This document shows, one piece after another, positions 1-8,134 of a stretch of 64,000 bases of DNA (positions are counted from its first letter, which is position 1; every line of letters begins with the position of its first letter). The notes beneath the pieces were generated by a model. The model did no database searches. It saw only the letters and a program-made list of their open reading frames with translations, and was not told the origin of the DNA. The DNA comes from Saccharothrix carnea (GTDB taxonomy: Bacteria; Actinomycetota; Actinomycetes; Mycobacteriales; Pseudonocardiaceae). The stretch is from contig NZ_PYAX01000002.1 in the NCBI RefSeq assembly GCF_003014735.1, forward strand, positions 620,001-684,000, in the 5' to 3' direction. The translations under genes were made by a program, and so were the position numbers.

Positions 1-29
1 AGGGGAGGTCGGTCCGGAACTCAACCCGG

Positions 30-46
30 TACTGTATCGACAGGTA
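30..46. promoter_or_regulatory. Possible TetR operator
   Basis: Short inverted repeat CTGT-ATCG-ACAG with partly matching flanks, about 20 bases before the TetR start. It could be the regulator's own operator. The TACTGT part also looks like a -10 box. Weak evidence from position and symmetry only. Confidence 0.3.
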
Positions 47-63
47 AAGAACGGGGGAGGGGC

Positions 64-663
64 ATGGCAGGCGGGCGCCCGAGGGCCTTCGACGCCGACG
101 CCGCGCTCGACCGCGCCCTGGAGGTGTTCTGGCGGCAGGGCTACGAGGGCACGTCGCTGACCGACCTGACCACCGCGCTCGGGATCAACCGGCCCAGCCT
201 GTACGCGGCCTTCGGCAACAAGGAGGAGCTGTTCCTCAAGGCGCTGGAGCGCTACAACTCCGGCCCGGGTGCCTACGCCGCCGAGGCCCTGGCGGCGCCC
301 ACGGTGCGGGAGGTCGTCCAGCGCTTGGTCCTCGGCGCCGTCGAGCTGACCACCGGACCGCACACGCCGCCGGGGTGCCTCACCGTGCACGGCGTCCACG
401 CCTGCGACCCGGATTCGGCGGCCGTGCGCCACGCGGCCATCGCCTGCCGGATGGCCGGCGAGGCGGCCCTGCGCCGCAGGTTCGAGCAGGCGGCGGACCT
501 GCCCGCGGACTGCGACGCCACCACCCTCGCCCGCCTGGTCCACACTGTCACCGACGGCATCGCGGTGCAGGCGGCGAGCGGTCGCACCCGTGACGAGCTG
601 CACCGGGTGGCCGAACTGGCACTCCGCACCCTGGTCCCCGAGACCGGCTCCGAGCGGCCGTGA
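64..663 (+). CDS. TetR/AcrR family transcriptional regulator
   Basis: 199 aa one-component repressor. The N-terminal helix-turn-helix (about residues 12-58) shows the family pattern FWRQGYEGTSLTDLTTALGI followed by PSLYAAFGNKEELF. The C-terminal half is the variable ligand-binding and dimerisation domain and resembles TetR_C domains found with oxidoreductase genes. ATG 64 is preceded by GGGGGAGG, a good Shine-Dalgarno. No partner gene is visible because the gene stands at the window edge and the next gene is convergent. It probably controls something left of the window, or itself through the repeat at 30-46. Ligand unknown. Confidence 0.9.
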   Translation: MAGGRPRAFDADAALDRALEVFWRQGYEGTSLTDLTTALGINRPSLYAAFGNKEELFLKALERYNSGPGAYAAEALAAPTVREVVQRLVLGAVELTTGPHTPPGCLTVHGVHACDPDSAAVRHAAIACRMAGEAALRRRFEQAADLPADCDATTLARLVHTVTDGIAVQAASGRTRDELHRVAELALRTLVPETGSERP

Positions 664-726
664 AGCGGTCGCCCGGCGTTCCTCCGCCCGACCAGGGCGT
701 GGCGGAAGTGCAGGTCGAGCCCGCTT

Positions 727-756
727 CACCACACCTGTGGTACCACAGGTGTGGTG
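727..756. terminator. 30-bp perfect palindrome between convergent genes
   Basis: Two 15-base arms with no spacer, centred on GGTACC. It lies between the TetR gene ending at 663 and the minus-strand DUF5703 gene ending at 820, so a bidirectional terminator is the simplest reading. There is no T-tract, as is usual in actinobacteria. An operator role cannot be excluded. Confidence 0.6.
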
Positions 757-819
757 GTAGGCCGGACGGGATCTCCGCCACCGCCCGAAGCGGTGGCGGG
801 AGGGCCGGGTCCGAGCGTT

Positions 820-1035
820 CTAGGTGATCACGCCCGGCACCACGGCGGCCGTCCGCTTGCGCCGCAGCCACACCTTGCGGGAACCGTCGCCGAACAACAA
901 CGTCCGCGACAGCTCCCACCCGGCGAACTCCGCGTGGATCGTCAGCTGCGTCGTCGCCGTGCGACGGGAGACACCGGCCGGCAACCGCAGCGGCCGGTAC
1001 TCCCAGTCCCCGTCGACCACCCCTTCGCCCGTCAT
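820..1035 (-). CDS. DUF5703 family small protein
   Basis: 71 aa, without signal peptide or membrane segment. It matches by eye the DUF5703 family of short actinobacterial proteins (WEYRPLRLP near residue 11, then HAEFAGWELSRTLLFGDGSR and a basic tail RKVWLRRKR). The family has no established function. Its ATG overlaps the stop of the upstream lipoprotein gene (ATGA, 1032-1035), so the two are translationally coupled and probably act together. Followed downstream by the palindrome at 727-756. Confidence 0.75.
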   Translation of the reverse strand: MTGEGVVDGDWEYRPLRLPAGVSRRTATTQLTIHAEFAGWELSRTLLFGDGSRKVWLRRKRTAAVVPGVIT

Positions 1036-2039
1036 CCGATCACCTGCATCCCTGCGCCGTTCCCGGACGCGACGAACACGCGCCCGCTGCCTGGATCAAC
1101 CGCCACCGAGTCCGGCTGCCGGACCGTGGCGTACCGGTGCCGCTCCACCGGCTCCGCACCGGACACGTCGAACGCCACGACCTCGTTGCGCCCGGTGAGC
1201 GTGATCCACACCAGGTCGCGCGCCTCGTCGTAGGCCATCCCGTACGGCTCGCCCGGCACGGGGTAGCGCAGCCGCATGATCAACGGGCCGGTGGAGAACG
1301 CCATCAGCTCACCGCCGCGCGTGTCCACCACCAGCACCCGGCCGAACCGGTCGGCCACCGCGTTCGTCGCACCCTCGCCCGCGCGCAGCCCGGCACCGGG
1401 GCCGTCCGCCGCCGGGTCCAGGTCGAACACCGCGCTGCGCGGCCGGTCCAGCACCACCGCCGCGCCGCCGACCGCGACCAGCCGGTCCGGGCTGGAGATA
1501 CCGCGCACCACGTGCCCGTCCACCGACACCTGCCGCAGGTCGCGCTGCGCCACCAACGTCCGCTCGCCCACCCGGACCACGTCCGCCGGGGCACCGTCCA
1601 CCGCGCGCTGCGACGTCGTGCCGTCCGGCCGGATCGTCACCACGGCACCGGCGGGGACCACGGCCTCCACCGCGTCACCGACCGTGACCAGCTGTTCGGC
1701 CGGACCGGGGAGCGGCACGATTACGGGTTCACCCAGCGTGTCGGCGGGGTAGAGGGCCACCGACGGCGGATCGGCCAGCGCCACCGCCACCCGCCCGCCC
1801 GCGACCGCGACCGCCGTGGCCCGTCCCAGCGGCACCACCCGGCCGTGCGGCGCGGTGCCCTGCTCCGGTGACGCGGCGGGCCGCGCGGGCTCCAACGTCG
1901 CCGCGAGCTGCAGCGGATCGGCCGGGTTCTCCTCGGTTGCACAGCCCGAGACCAAGGCGACCCCGGTGAGCACTACCGCCGCCAGTCGGCGCAACGTCGG
2001 ACCTCCCAGTCGACCCCGTTCAGCCCTCCCAGCATCCAT
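1032..2039 (-). CDS. Secreted lipoprotein with beta-propeller-like repeats
   Basis: 335 aa. The N-terminus is a lipoprotein signal: RR at 17-18, a hydrophobic run, and lipobox VSGC with Cys33, so the protein should be anchored on the outer face of the membrane. The rest is repetitive with short strand-like segments (for example PDSVAVDPGSGRVFVASGNG near the end and EPYGMAYDEARDLVWITLTG before it), the pattern of YncE/NHL-type beta-propellers that often bind ligands or partners. ATG 2039 was chosen because it gives a normal signal peptide; GTG 2042 is one codon upstream in frame. An open frame continues to 3272 but runs antisense through the metalloprotease gene and was discarded. Function unknown. 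Confidence 0.8.
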   Translation of the reverse strand: MDAGRAERGRLGGPTLRRLAAVVLTGVALVSGCATEENPADPLQLAATLEPARPAASPEQGTAPHGRVVPLGRATAVAVAGGRVAVALADPPSVALYPADTLGEPVIVPLPGPAEQLVTVGDAVEAVVPAGAVVTIRPDGTTSQRAVDGAPADVVRVGERTLVAQRDLRQVSVDGHVVRGISSPDRLVAVGGAAVVLDRPRSAVFDLDPAADGPGAGLRAGEGATNAVADRFGRVLVVDTRGGELMAFSTGPLIMRLRYPVPGEPYGMAYDEARDLVWITLTGRNEVVAFDVSGAEPVERHRYATVRQPDSVAVDPGSGRVFVASGNGAGMQVIG

Positions 2040-2165
2040 CACCGAACCACCATCGTCACGCAGGGGGCGGGTGTTGTCGTTGGTCTGGGCAGGTGATAGT
2101 CGCGCCCCACCCGTACCCCTCGCGCTTTCCCGGCGACTATCCCAAGTGAACGGGGAGGCGTCACG

Positions 2166-3233
2166 ATGACCGTCGAGGAGCTGCGCAACCGGCACGTGCA
2201 ACTGCTGCGGGACCGGCGGGTGGCCGACCACCTCGACCCACCGGCGCACCCCGCCGACACCGCCGCGCGCTACCACACCTGGACCCAGGTGGCCGCCGAG
2301 CCGCTGCCGGACCTGCTCGGGCGGCTGGCCGACGTGCGGGTCCGGCCCGCCGCCTACCGGCCCGCGCACCTGCGCGAGCAGCAACGCACCCTCGACGCCC
2401 TGCAGCCGGAGGTGCTGCACCTGGCCCGCGTCGCCGGGTGGGACGCCACCACCCCGATGCTGGCCGGCGTGTTCCCCACCGGCACGCTCGACGCGCTCAG
2501 CGTCCCCGTGCCGGGGCGCGGCGTGCTGGTGCTGGTCAACACCTCGCTGCTGGACCTGCTCGGCGCCGTGCTGAAGATCATGACCGGGGCGCTGCCGAAC
2601 TACGGCACCCCGCCCCTGCTGACCTCCGAGCAGGCGTCCTTCGCGCTGGCCGAGGCCGTCAACGCCCACCTGTACGGCAACGGCGCGGTCGAGGCGCGGC
2701 GGCTGCCCGAGCTGACCGGGCAGCGGGCCGCGCTGGTCTCGCTGATGGCGCGGCGCGCGACCCAGTTCGCGCTGGCCCACGAGGTCGGGCACGTGCTGGC
2801 CGGGCACCTGCTGCACGCCCGCCGCGTCACCGACACCCACACCCCGGTCGGCGCCCTCGACGCCCGGTCCGTCGGCTGGCCGCGCGAGCACGAGGCCGAC
2901 CGCGTCGCCGCCACGATCATGCTGCGCACCCTGGACGACCTCGGGCCCCGCGAGCTGGAGGCGTACGAGCCGTGCCTGGTCGGCGCGGTGCTGCTGGTGC
3001 TGTTCCTGCACGAGGTCACCGACCGACTGGCCGACGAGCTCGGCCTGGCGGTGCCGTTCGCGGGCAACCACCCGCCGCCGGTGCGGCGCATCCAGACCCT
3101 GGTCGAGCACCTCGCCGGGCACGTCCGCACGCCCCGTGCCCTCGACCTCGCCGCCGACGTCGCCACCTGGCTGGAAGGCCGGCTCGGCGGGGTGCGCGAG
3201 TGGTTCCGGCTCGTCGACGAAGCCCTGATCTGA
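2166..3233 (+). CDS. Soluble M48-like zinc metalloprotease
   Basis: 355 aa. The zinc site is clear: HEVGH at residues 205-209 and a third-ligand motif REHEADRVA near 240-248, the spacing and EADR context of M48-type gluzincins. Unlike HtpX or Ste24 it has no obvious N-terminal transmembrane helices; one hydrophobic stretch near 290 may be a core helix. No signal peptide, so probably cytoplasmic. ATG 2166 follows GGGGAGGCG. Divergent from the lipoprotein gene with 126 bases between them. Substrate unknown; similar orphan proteins occur in Streptomyces and Pseudonocardiaceae. Confidence 0.7.
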   Translation: MTVEELRNRHVQLLRDRRVADHLDPPAHPADTAARYHTWTQVAAEPLPDLLGRLADVRVRPAAYRPAHLREQQRTLDALQPEVLHLARVAGWDATTPMLAGVFPTGTLDALSVPVPGRGVLVLVNTSLLDLLGAVLKIMTGALPNYGTPPLLTSEQASFALAEAVNAHLYGNGAVEARRLPELTGQRAALVSLMARRATQFALAHEVGHVLAGHLLHARRVTDTHTPVGALDARSVGWPREHEADRVAATIMLRTLDDLGPRELEAYEPCLVGAVLLVLFLHEVTDRLADELGLAVPFAGNHPPPVRRIQTLVEHLAGHVRTPRALDLAADVATWLEGRLGGVREWFRLVDEALI

Positions 3234-3268
3234 GGCACCGGCGAAGGCACCGCTCCCGCCGGGGGACG

Positions 3269-4006
3269 TCACGTCAGACGGGTGACCTCGCCGGTGTCGA
3301 GCCGGTAGCTCGCCGCCACCACCCGCACCCCGTGGTGCCGCACCGCCGTGCGGATCGTCACCGACCGCTCCAACACCAGCGACGCCACCCGCCTGGCCTG
3401 GTTGTCCACCGCCGCCGCGAGGAACCGCGCCTCGTCGGCGTCGGCCGGCGTGGACAGCACGGCGGGCTCGATCGCCCGCACCAGCACGCTCACGTCACCC
3501 GACACCGCCGCCCGGCCGCGCACCACGTCCACCGCCGCCGACACCGCGCCGCAGTTCGCGTGCCCCAGCACCACCACCAGCGGAATGCCCAGGTGCTCCA
3601 CCGCGTACTCGACGCTGCCCAGCACACTGTTGTCCAGCACCTCGCCCGCGGCGCGGATCGTGAACAGGTCGCCCAGCCCGTGGTCGAACACCAGCTCCGG
3701 CGGCACCCGCGAGTCCGCGCAGCCCAGCACCACCGCGAACGGGTGCTGGCCCCGCACCAGCGACTCCCGCCACCGCAGCGACTCGTGCGGGTGGGTCTGC
3801 TGCCCGGTGACGAACCGCCGGTTGCCCTCGGCGAGCTTGCGCCACGCGCCCTCCGCGTCCAGGGCCGGCGCCGGTGCGGTCCGCCGCGTCGCCGGGTCCT
3901 GGGCCGACGCGGGCGCTCCGGCGGCCACGACGGTCGCCGCGGTACCGGCCGTGATGCCGAACAACCGGCGGCGCGTCACCGCGGCCGGCTCACTTGTCTC
4001 ACGCAC
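3269..4006 (-). CDS. Tat-exported beta-class carbonic anhydrase
   Basis: 245 aa. Interconverts CO2 and bicarbonate with a zinc centre. Zinc ligands and the Asp/Arg dyad are visible: CADSR at 96-100 (Cys96, Asp98, Arg100) and HANC at 149-152 (His149, Cys152). The N-terminus has a twin-arginine signal TRRRLFG at 11-17, a hydrophobic stretch and an ASA cleavage site near 34-36, so the folded enzyme should leave the cytoplasm. GTG 4006 is supported by a TAGGTT -10 box 6 bases upstream (4013-4018), so the mRNA is probably leaderless. Tail-to-tail with the metalloprotease gene. Confidence 0.92.
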   Translation of the reverse strand: MRETSEPAAVTRRRLFGITAGTAATVVAAGAPASAQDPATRRTAPAPALDAEGAWRKLAEGNRRFVTGQQTHPHESLRWRESLVRGQHPFAVVLGCADSRVPPELVFDHGLGDLFTIRAAGEVLDNSVLGSVEYAVEHLGIPLVVVLGHANCGAVSAAVDVVRGRAAVSGDVSVLVRAIEPAVLSTPADADEARFLAAAVDNQARRVASLVLERSVTIRTAVRHHGVRVVAASYRLDTGEVTRLT

Positions 4007-4118
4007 GACCCGAACCTAGACCCGACTCGAACTCTCGGCGTGACGCGGGGTCACGAACCCGACTGCCTCGGTCACGGAAAGCAACATTCCGGTCCATTTC
4101 GGACACGCCCGCGTGGCC

Positions 4119-5084
4119 TCAGCCCAGCGGCCGTTCGGGATAGCCGAGCTCGACCGCGCTCACGTCGTCCAGCGCCGCGCAGATCGCCGGCGGCAACGTC
4201 AGCTCCTCCGCCGCCAGCGACCCCAGCAACTGGGCCGTGTCCCGCGCGCCCACCACCGGCGCCACCACGCCCGGCCGGTCCCGCACCCACGCCAGCGCCA
4301 CGCACAGCGCGTTCGTGCCCAGCCCGTCCGCCGCCGTCGCCACCGCCTGCACGATCCGCGCCGCCCGTTCCGTGCGGTGCTGCTCCACGTACCCGGCGAA
4401 GTGCGCCGACGCGCCTCGCGAGTCCGATGGCGTGCCGTTGCGGTACTTGCCGGTCAGCACGCCACGCCCCAGCGGCGCCCACGGCAGCAGGCCGATCCCG
4501 TGGTGCCGCGCCGCGGGCACCACCTCCCGCTCCACGCCCCGCTCCAGCAGCGAGTACTCCACCTGCGTCGACACCAGCGGCGTGTGCCCCGGCAGCGCCG
4601 CCGCCGTGCCCAGCTGCCAGCCCGAGTAGTTCGACACCCCCGCGTAGCGGACCCGGCCCGACGACACCGCCGTGTCCAGCGCCGACAGCGTCTCCTCCAG
4701 CGGCACGTTCGCGTCCCACGCGTGCAACTGCCACAGGTCGATGTGCTCCACGCCGAGCCGGCGCAGCGACCCGTCCAGGGCGTTGAGCAGCGCGCCCCGC
4801 GACGCGCCGCCGCCGAACGGGCCGTCGTTGCGCCGCGCCACCGCCTTCGTCGCGATCACCAGCTCGTCGCGCGGCACGACCTCGCCCAGCAGGCCGCCCA
4901 GGATCCGCTCGCTCTCGCCCTCCACGTACACGTCGGCGGTGTCCACCAGCGTGCCGCCCGCCTCGGTGAAGGCCAGCAGCTGAGTGGCCGCTTCGTCCGC
5001 GTCGGTGTCCCGGCCCCAGGTCATCGTGCCCAGGGCGATCCGGGAGACCCGCAGTCCGCTGCGCCCGAGGTATCGCTGTTCCAC
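4119..5084 (-). CDS. Aldo/keto reductase
   Basis: 321 aa NADPH-dependent oxidoreductase of the AKR superfamily (YghZ/Tas-like). Visible features are the start strand YLGRSGLRVSRIALGTMTWG, the catalytic Asp in VDTADVY, the Lys in IATKAV, the His in LWQLHAWD, and the cofactor region VVGARDTAQL near the end. GTG 5084 was preferred over an upstream ATG at 5141 because a TAGGCT -10 box lies exactly 7 bases before it (5092-5097) and the family fold begins at once. Divergent from the F420 oxidoreductase gene. Substrate not predictable. Confidence 0.88.
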   Translation of the reverse strand: MEQRYLGRSGLRVSRIALGTMTWGRDTDADEAATQLLAFTEAGGTLVDTADVYVEGESERILGGLLGEVVPRDELVIATKAVARRNDGPFGGGASRGALLNALDGSLRRLGVEHIDLWQLHAWDANVPLEETLSALDTAVSSGRVRYAGVSNYSGWQLGTAAALPGHTPLVSTQVEYSLLERGVEREVVPAARHHGIGLLPWAPLGRGVLTGKYRNGTPSDSRGASAHFAGYVEQHRTERAARIVQAVATAADGLGTNALCVALAWVRDRPGVVAPVVGARDTAQLLGSLAAEELTLPPAICAALDDVSAVELGYPERPLG

Positions 5085-5212
5085 GCGGGGGAGCCTAAAG
5101 GGTGATCGACTTTCCGGCGGGTCGTGGCACGCGCCTGTCAAGGCCGAATCCCGTCACGATCGTGGCGCACCCGGCCTGGCGGAGCAGGTTACCGGCCGGT
5201 AGGGTCCGGTTC
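5085..5212. promoter_or_regulatory. Divergent leaderless promoters
   Basis: The gap between the aldo/keto reductase and LLM genes carries a -10 box for each side: TAGGCT on the minus strand (5092-5097) and TAGGGT on the plus strand (5200-5205). Each is 7 bases from a GTG start, the geometry of leaderless actinobacterial transcripts. No clear -35 boxes. Confidence 0.55.
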
Positions 5213-6262
5213 GTGCGACTGGGACTGAACCTCGGGTACTGGGGCGCGGGCAACGACGCCGCGAACCTCGAACTGGCCAGGGAAGCCGACCGACTGGGCT
5301 ACTCGGTGGTGTGGGCCGCCGAGGCCTACGGCTCCGACGCGCCCACGGTCCTGGCGTGGGTGGCCGCGCAGACCGAACGCGTCGACGTCGGCAGCGCGAT
5401 CCTGCAGATCCCCGCCCGGACCCCGGCGATGACCGCGATGACCGCCGCCACCCTCGACTCGCTGTCCGGCGGCCGGTTCCGCCTCGGCCTGGGCGTGTCC
5501 GGGCCGCAGGTGTCGGAGGGCTGGCACGGCGTGCGGTTCGACAAGCCGCTGGGCCGCACCCGCGAGTACGTCGACATCGTCCGCGCCGCCCTGCGCCGCG
5601 ACCGGCTGCGCTACGACGGCGAGCACTACACGCTGCCGCTGCCGGACGGCCCCGGCAAGGCCCTCACCCTCACCGTGCACCCCGTGCGCGAGCACATCCC
5701 CGTCTACCTCGCCGCCGTCGGCCCCAAGAACGTCGAGCTGGCGGGCGAGATCGCCGACGGCTGGCTCGCCCTGTTCCTGTCGCCCGAGCACTCCGGCGAC
5801 GTGCTCGCCTCGCTCAAGGCGGGCCGTGAGAAGGCGGGCAGGACCCTCGACGGGTTCGACATCGCCGCCACCGTGCCCGTGGTCGTCGGCGACGACTGGC
5901 GCACGTGCGCCGACCGCGTCCGCCCCTACGCCGCGCTCTACGTCGGCGGCATGGGCAGCCGGCAGAAGAACTTCTACAACGACAACGCCGTCCGCATGGG
6001 CTTCGCGGCCGAGGCCGCGCAGGTCCAGGACCGCTACCTCGCCAAGGACTACGACGGCGCGATGGCCGCCCTGCCCGTCGAGTTCCTCGACGCCACCTCC
6101 CTGCTCGGCCCGAAGGAGCGCATCGCCGAGAAGATGCGCGCCTACGCCGAAGCGGGGGTCACCACGCTCACCCTTTCGCCCATGCTGCAAGATCTCGAGC
6201 AGGGGATCGCCGCGCTCCGCACGGCGACCGAAGCTCTGGATCTGGCAGGAGTGGGTAGTTGA
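5213..6262 (+). CDS. LLM class F420-dependent oxidoreductase
   Basis: 349 aa flavin/F420 TIM-barrel enzyme of the luciferase-like monooxygenase superfamily, close to the Rv3520c-type subfamily. Family marks are [12 protein letters not shown] at the start, [19 protein letters not shown], the F420-site region [16 protein letters not shown], and [12 protein letters not shown]. These proteins use deazaflavin F420 as hydride carrier in the cytoplasm; substrates are mostly unknown. GTG 5213 is 7 bases after TAGGGT. Its stop overlaps the next start (TTGA at 6259-6262), so translation is coupled to uppP, a pairing also seen in other actinobacteria. Confidence 0.9.
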   Translation: MRLGLNLGYWGAGNDAANLELAREADRLGYSVVWAAEAYGSDAPTVLAWVAAQTERVDVGSAILQIPARTPAMTAMTAATLDSLSGGRFRLGLGVSGPQVSEGWHGVRFDKPLGRTREYVDIVRAALRRDRLRYDGEHYTLPLPDGPGKALTLTVHPVREHIPVYLAAVGPKNVELAGEIADGWLALFLSPEHSGDVLASLKAGREKAGRTLDGFDIAATVPVVVGDDWRTCADRVRPYAALYVGGMGSRQKNFYNDNAVRMGFAAEAAQVQDRYLAKDYDGAMAALPVEFLDATSLLGPKERIAEKMRAYAEAGVTTLTLSPMLQDLEQGIAALRTATEALDLAGVGS

Positions 6263-7083
6263 GCTGGTTGCAGGCCATCGTCCTCGGACTCGTCCAAGGG
6301 CTCACGGAATTCCTGCCCATTTCCTCGTCGGGTCACATCAGGATCGTCTCCACGCTGTTCTTCGGCAACGACGCGGGCGCGTCGTTCACCGCGGTCATCC
6401 AGCTGGGCACCGAGGTCGCGGTGCTGATCTACTTCGCCAAGGACATCGGCAACTTCATCGCCGCCTGGTTCCGCGGGTTGTTCAGCAAGGCGGCGCGCAA
6501 GACCGAGGACTACCGGATGGCCTGGTACGTGATCATCGGGTCCATCCCGATCAGCGTGCTCGGCTACCTGTTCAAGGACGAGATCCGGTCGTCGCTGCGC
6601 AACCTGTGGATCACCGCCACCGTGCTCGTGGTGTTCGGCATCCTGCTCGGCGTCGCCGACCACTTCGCCCAGCACCTCCGCAACAAGCTCCAGCTCAAGG
6701 ACGCGGTCGGCATGGGCCTGGCCCAGGCGCTGGCGCTGATCCCCGGCGTGTCCCGCTCCGGCGGGACGCTCACCGCGGGCCTGTTCCTCGGCCTGGACCG
6801 CGCCTCGGCGGCCCGCTACTCGTTCCTGCTGGCCCTGCCCGCCGTGTTCGGCGCGGGCCTGTTCAGCATCCCCGACGTGCTCGAACGCGCCGAGCCCAAC
6901 GCCGCCTCCGTGCCGCAGATGATCGTCGCCACGATCGTGTCGTTCGTGGTCGGCTACGCCACCATCGCGTGGCTGCTGCGCTACGTCTCCAAGCACAGCT
7001 ACTCGGCGTTCGTGTGGTACCGGCTGCTGCTCGGCATCGTCCTGATGGGGCTGCTGTCGATGGGGCTCATCAACCCGACATAG
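6259..7083 (+). CDS. uppP: Undecaprenyl-diphosphatase UppP (BacA)
   Basis: 274 aa polytopic membrane enzyme that dephosphorylates undecaprenyl pyrophosphate, recycling the lipid carrier for peptidoglycan and other wall polymers; overproduction confers bacitracin resistance. Both family signatures are intact: [13 protein letters not shown] (Glu17, Ser22-25, His26) and PGVSRSGGT at 162-170 with Arg166. About seven or eight hydrophobic segments. The start is TTG 6259 inside the TTGA overlap with the upstream gene. Length is normal. A histidine phosphatase follows after 10 bases, so the three genes form a compact unit, although that last gene also has its own -10 box. Confidence 0.97.
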   Translation: MSWLQAIVLGLVQGLTEFLPISSSGHIRIVSTLFFGNDAGASFTAVIQLGTEVAVLIYFAKDIGNFIAAWFRGLFSKAARKTEDYRMAWYVIIGSIPISVLGYLFKDEIRSSLRNLWITATVLVVFGILLGVADHFAQHLRNKLQLKDAVGMGLAQALALIPGVSRSGGTLTAGLFLGLDRASAARYSFLLALPAVFGAGLFSIPDVLERAEPNAASVPQMIVATIVSFVVGYATIAWLLRYVSKHSYSAFVWYRLLLGIVLMGLLSMGLINPT

Positions 7084-7093
7084 GGTTGGCACC

Positions 7094-7789
7094 GTGGCTA
7101 CCGTGATCTTGTTGCGACACGCCCGCTCCACCGCCAACGGAGCGGGCGTCCTCGCGGGCCGCCAACCCGGCGTCCAGTTGTCCGAGCGGGGCGAGGAGCA
7201 GGCCGCGGCACTGGTCGACCGGCTCGCCGGCATCCCGCTCGCCGCCGTCGTCACCTCGCCGCTGGAACGCTGCCGGCAGACCCTCGCGCCCCTGCTCGAC
7301 CGGCTCGGCCTCGAACCGACCGTCGAACCCGACCTCGCCGAGGTCGACTACGGCCAGTGGACCGGCCGCGAGATCAAGGACCTGCTCGAAGAGCCCCTGT
7401 GGTCGGTCGTGCAGCAGCACCCGTCCGCCGCGGTGTTCCCCGGCGGCGAAGGCCTCGCCACCGTCCAGGCCCGCGCCGTGGCCGCCATCCGGGCCCACGA
7501 CGCCCGCGTCACCGCCGAACACGGCCCGCGTGCCGTGTGGGTGGCGTGCAGCCACGGTGACGTGATCAAGGCCGTCCTCGCCGACGCGCTCGGCGTGCAC
7601 CTCGACGGGTTCCAGCGCATCGTGGTCGACCCCGCGTCGGTGTCCGTCGTCCAGTACACCGAGACCCGGCCGTTCGTGCTGCGCGTCAACGACAACGGCG
7701 GCGACCTGTCCGTCCTCGTGCCGCCGCCGGAGAAGACCGGGGAACCGCCGTCCTCCGACGCCGTCGTGGGCGGCACCACCGGCGCCTGA
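7094..7789 (+). CDS. Histidine phosphatase superfamily protein (MSMEG_4193 type)
   Basis: 231 aa. The catalytic RHARS motif is at 8-12 (His9 is the phospho-acceptor), with Arg in SPLERCRQT, Glu in EVDYGQWTG and a second His in CSHGDVIKAVLADAL. It belongs to the actinobacterial phosphoglycerate-mutase-like group conserved next to uppP and usually followed by a DUF3090 gene. Here that gene is absent, replaced by a terminator and an integrase region. GTG 7094 lies 7 bases after TAGGGT (7081-7086), which itself overlaps the uppP stop. The C-terminal tail of about 25 residues is Pro/Gly rich. Physiological substrate unknown. Confidence 0.88.
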   Translation: MATVILLRHARSTANGAGVLAGRQPGVQLSERGEEQAAALVDRLAGIPLAAVVTSPLERCRQTLAPLLDRLGLEPTVEPDLAEVDYGQWTGREIKDLLEEPLWSVVQQHPSAAVFPGGEGLATVQARAVAAIRAHDARVTAEHGPRAVWVACSHGDVIKAVLADALGVHLDGFQRIVVDPASVSVVQYTETRPFVLRVNDNGGDLSVLVPPPEKTGEPPSSDAVVGGTTGA

Positions 7790-8134
7790 CGCGCTCGGCC
7801 TGAGCAGCGCGTGGCCCCCGAACAGTGCAGGGTAGTCCGGGGGCCACGGTGCGCTTGGTCGGGGCGGGCGACCACGTGCAGACGATCGTATGGGCGCCAC
7901 CACGCCGGTGAATGCCGTCGTGCGGGTGCGGTTTCTCACCGGTGCCACGGCACTTGCGCAGGTCAGCACGGCCACCCCGGACCGGGACGACGATCAAAAG
8001 CCCAGCTCAACACGGGTGGAAACACCGGCGAAACAAACCTGCAAGCAGTCCGGCGCGCTAACCTGTTGGACCGTTCGGCCCCGCCCGGACGGACCGGGCG
8101 TGTTAGAAGTTAACGACCCGGCGTGCGCTCTTGA
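7790..8134. other. Intergenic region between phosphatase and integrase genes
   Basis: 345 bases with no convincing gene. It holds the hairpin at 7810-7848 and then unstructured sequence with a more A-rich patch around 8000-8060. This is the place where homologues usually carry a DUF3090 gene. No recognisable attachment-site core or tRNA remnant was found. Confidence 0.5.
7810..7848. terminator. Terminator hairpin after the uppP unit
   Basis: Perfect 11-bp stem (CGTGGCCCCCG at 7810-7820 with its complement at 7838-7848) and a 17-base loop, 20 bases after the phosphatase stop. No T-tract. It sits between convergent transcripts and may act in both directions. Confidence 0.6.

Noticed and set aside
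2040-3272. N-terminal extension of the lipoprotein frame
   Set aside because: It runs antisense through the metalloprotease gene and would bury the signal peptide in the middle of the protein.
5098-5111. AGGGTGATCGACTT, also present at 52684-52697
   Set aside because: Only 14 bases; the 52-kb copy is part of a -10 region and the other is on the opposite side of a promoter. Probably chance.
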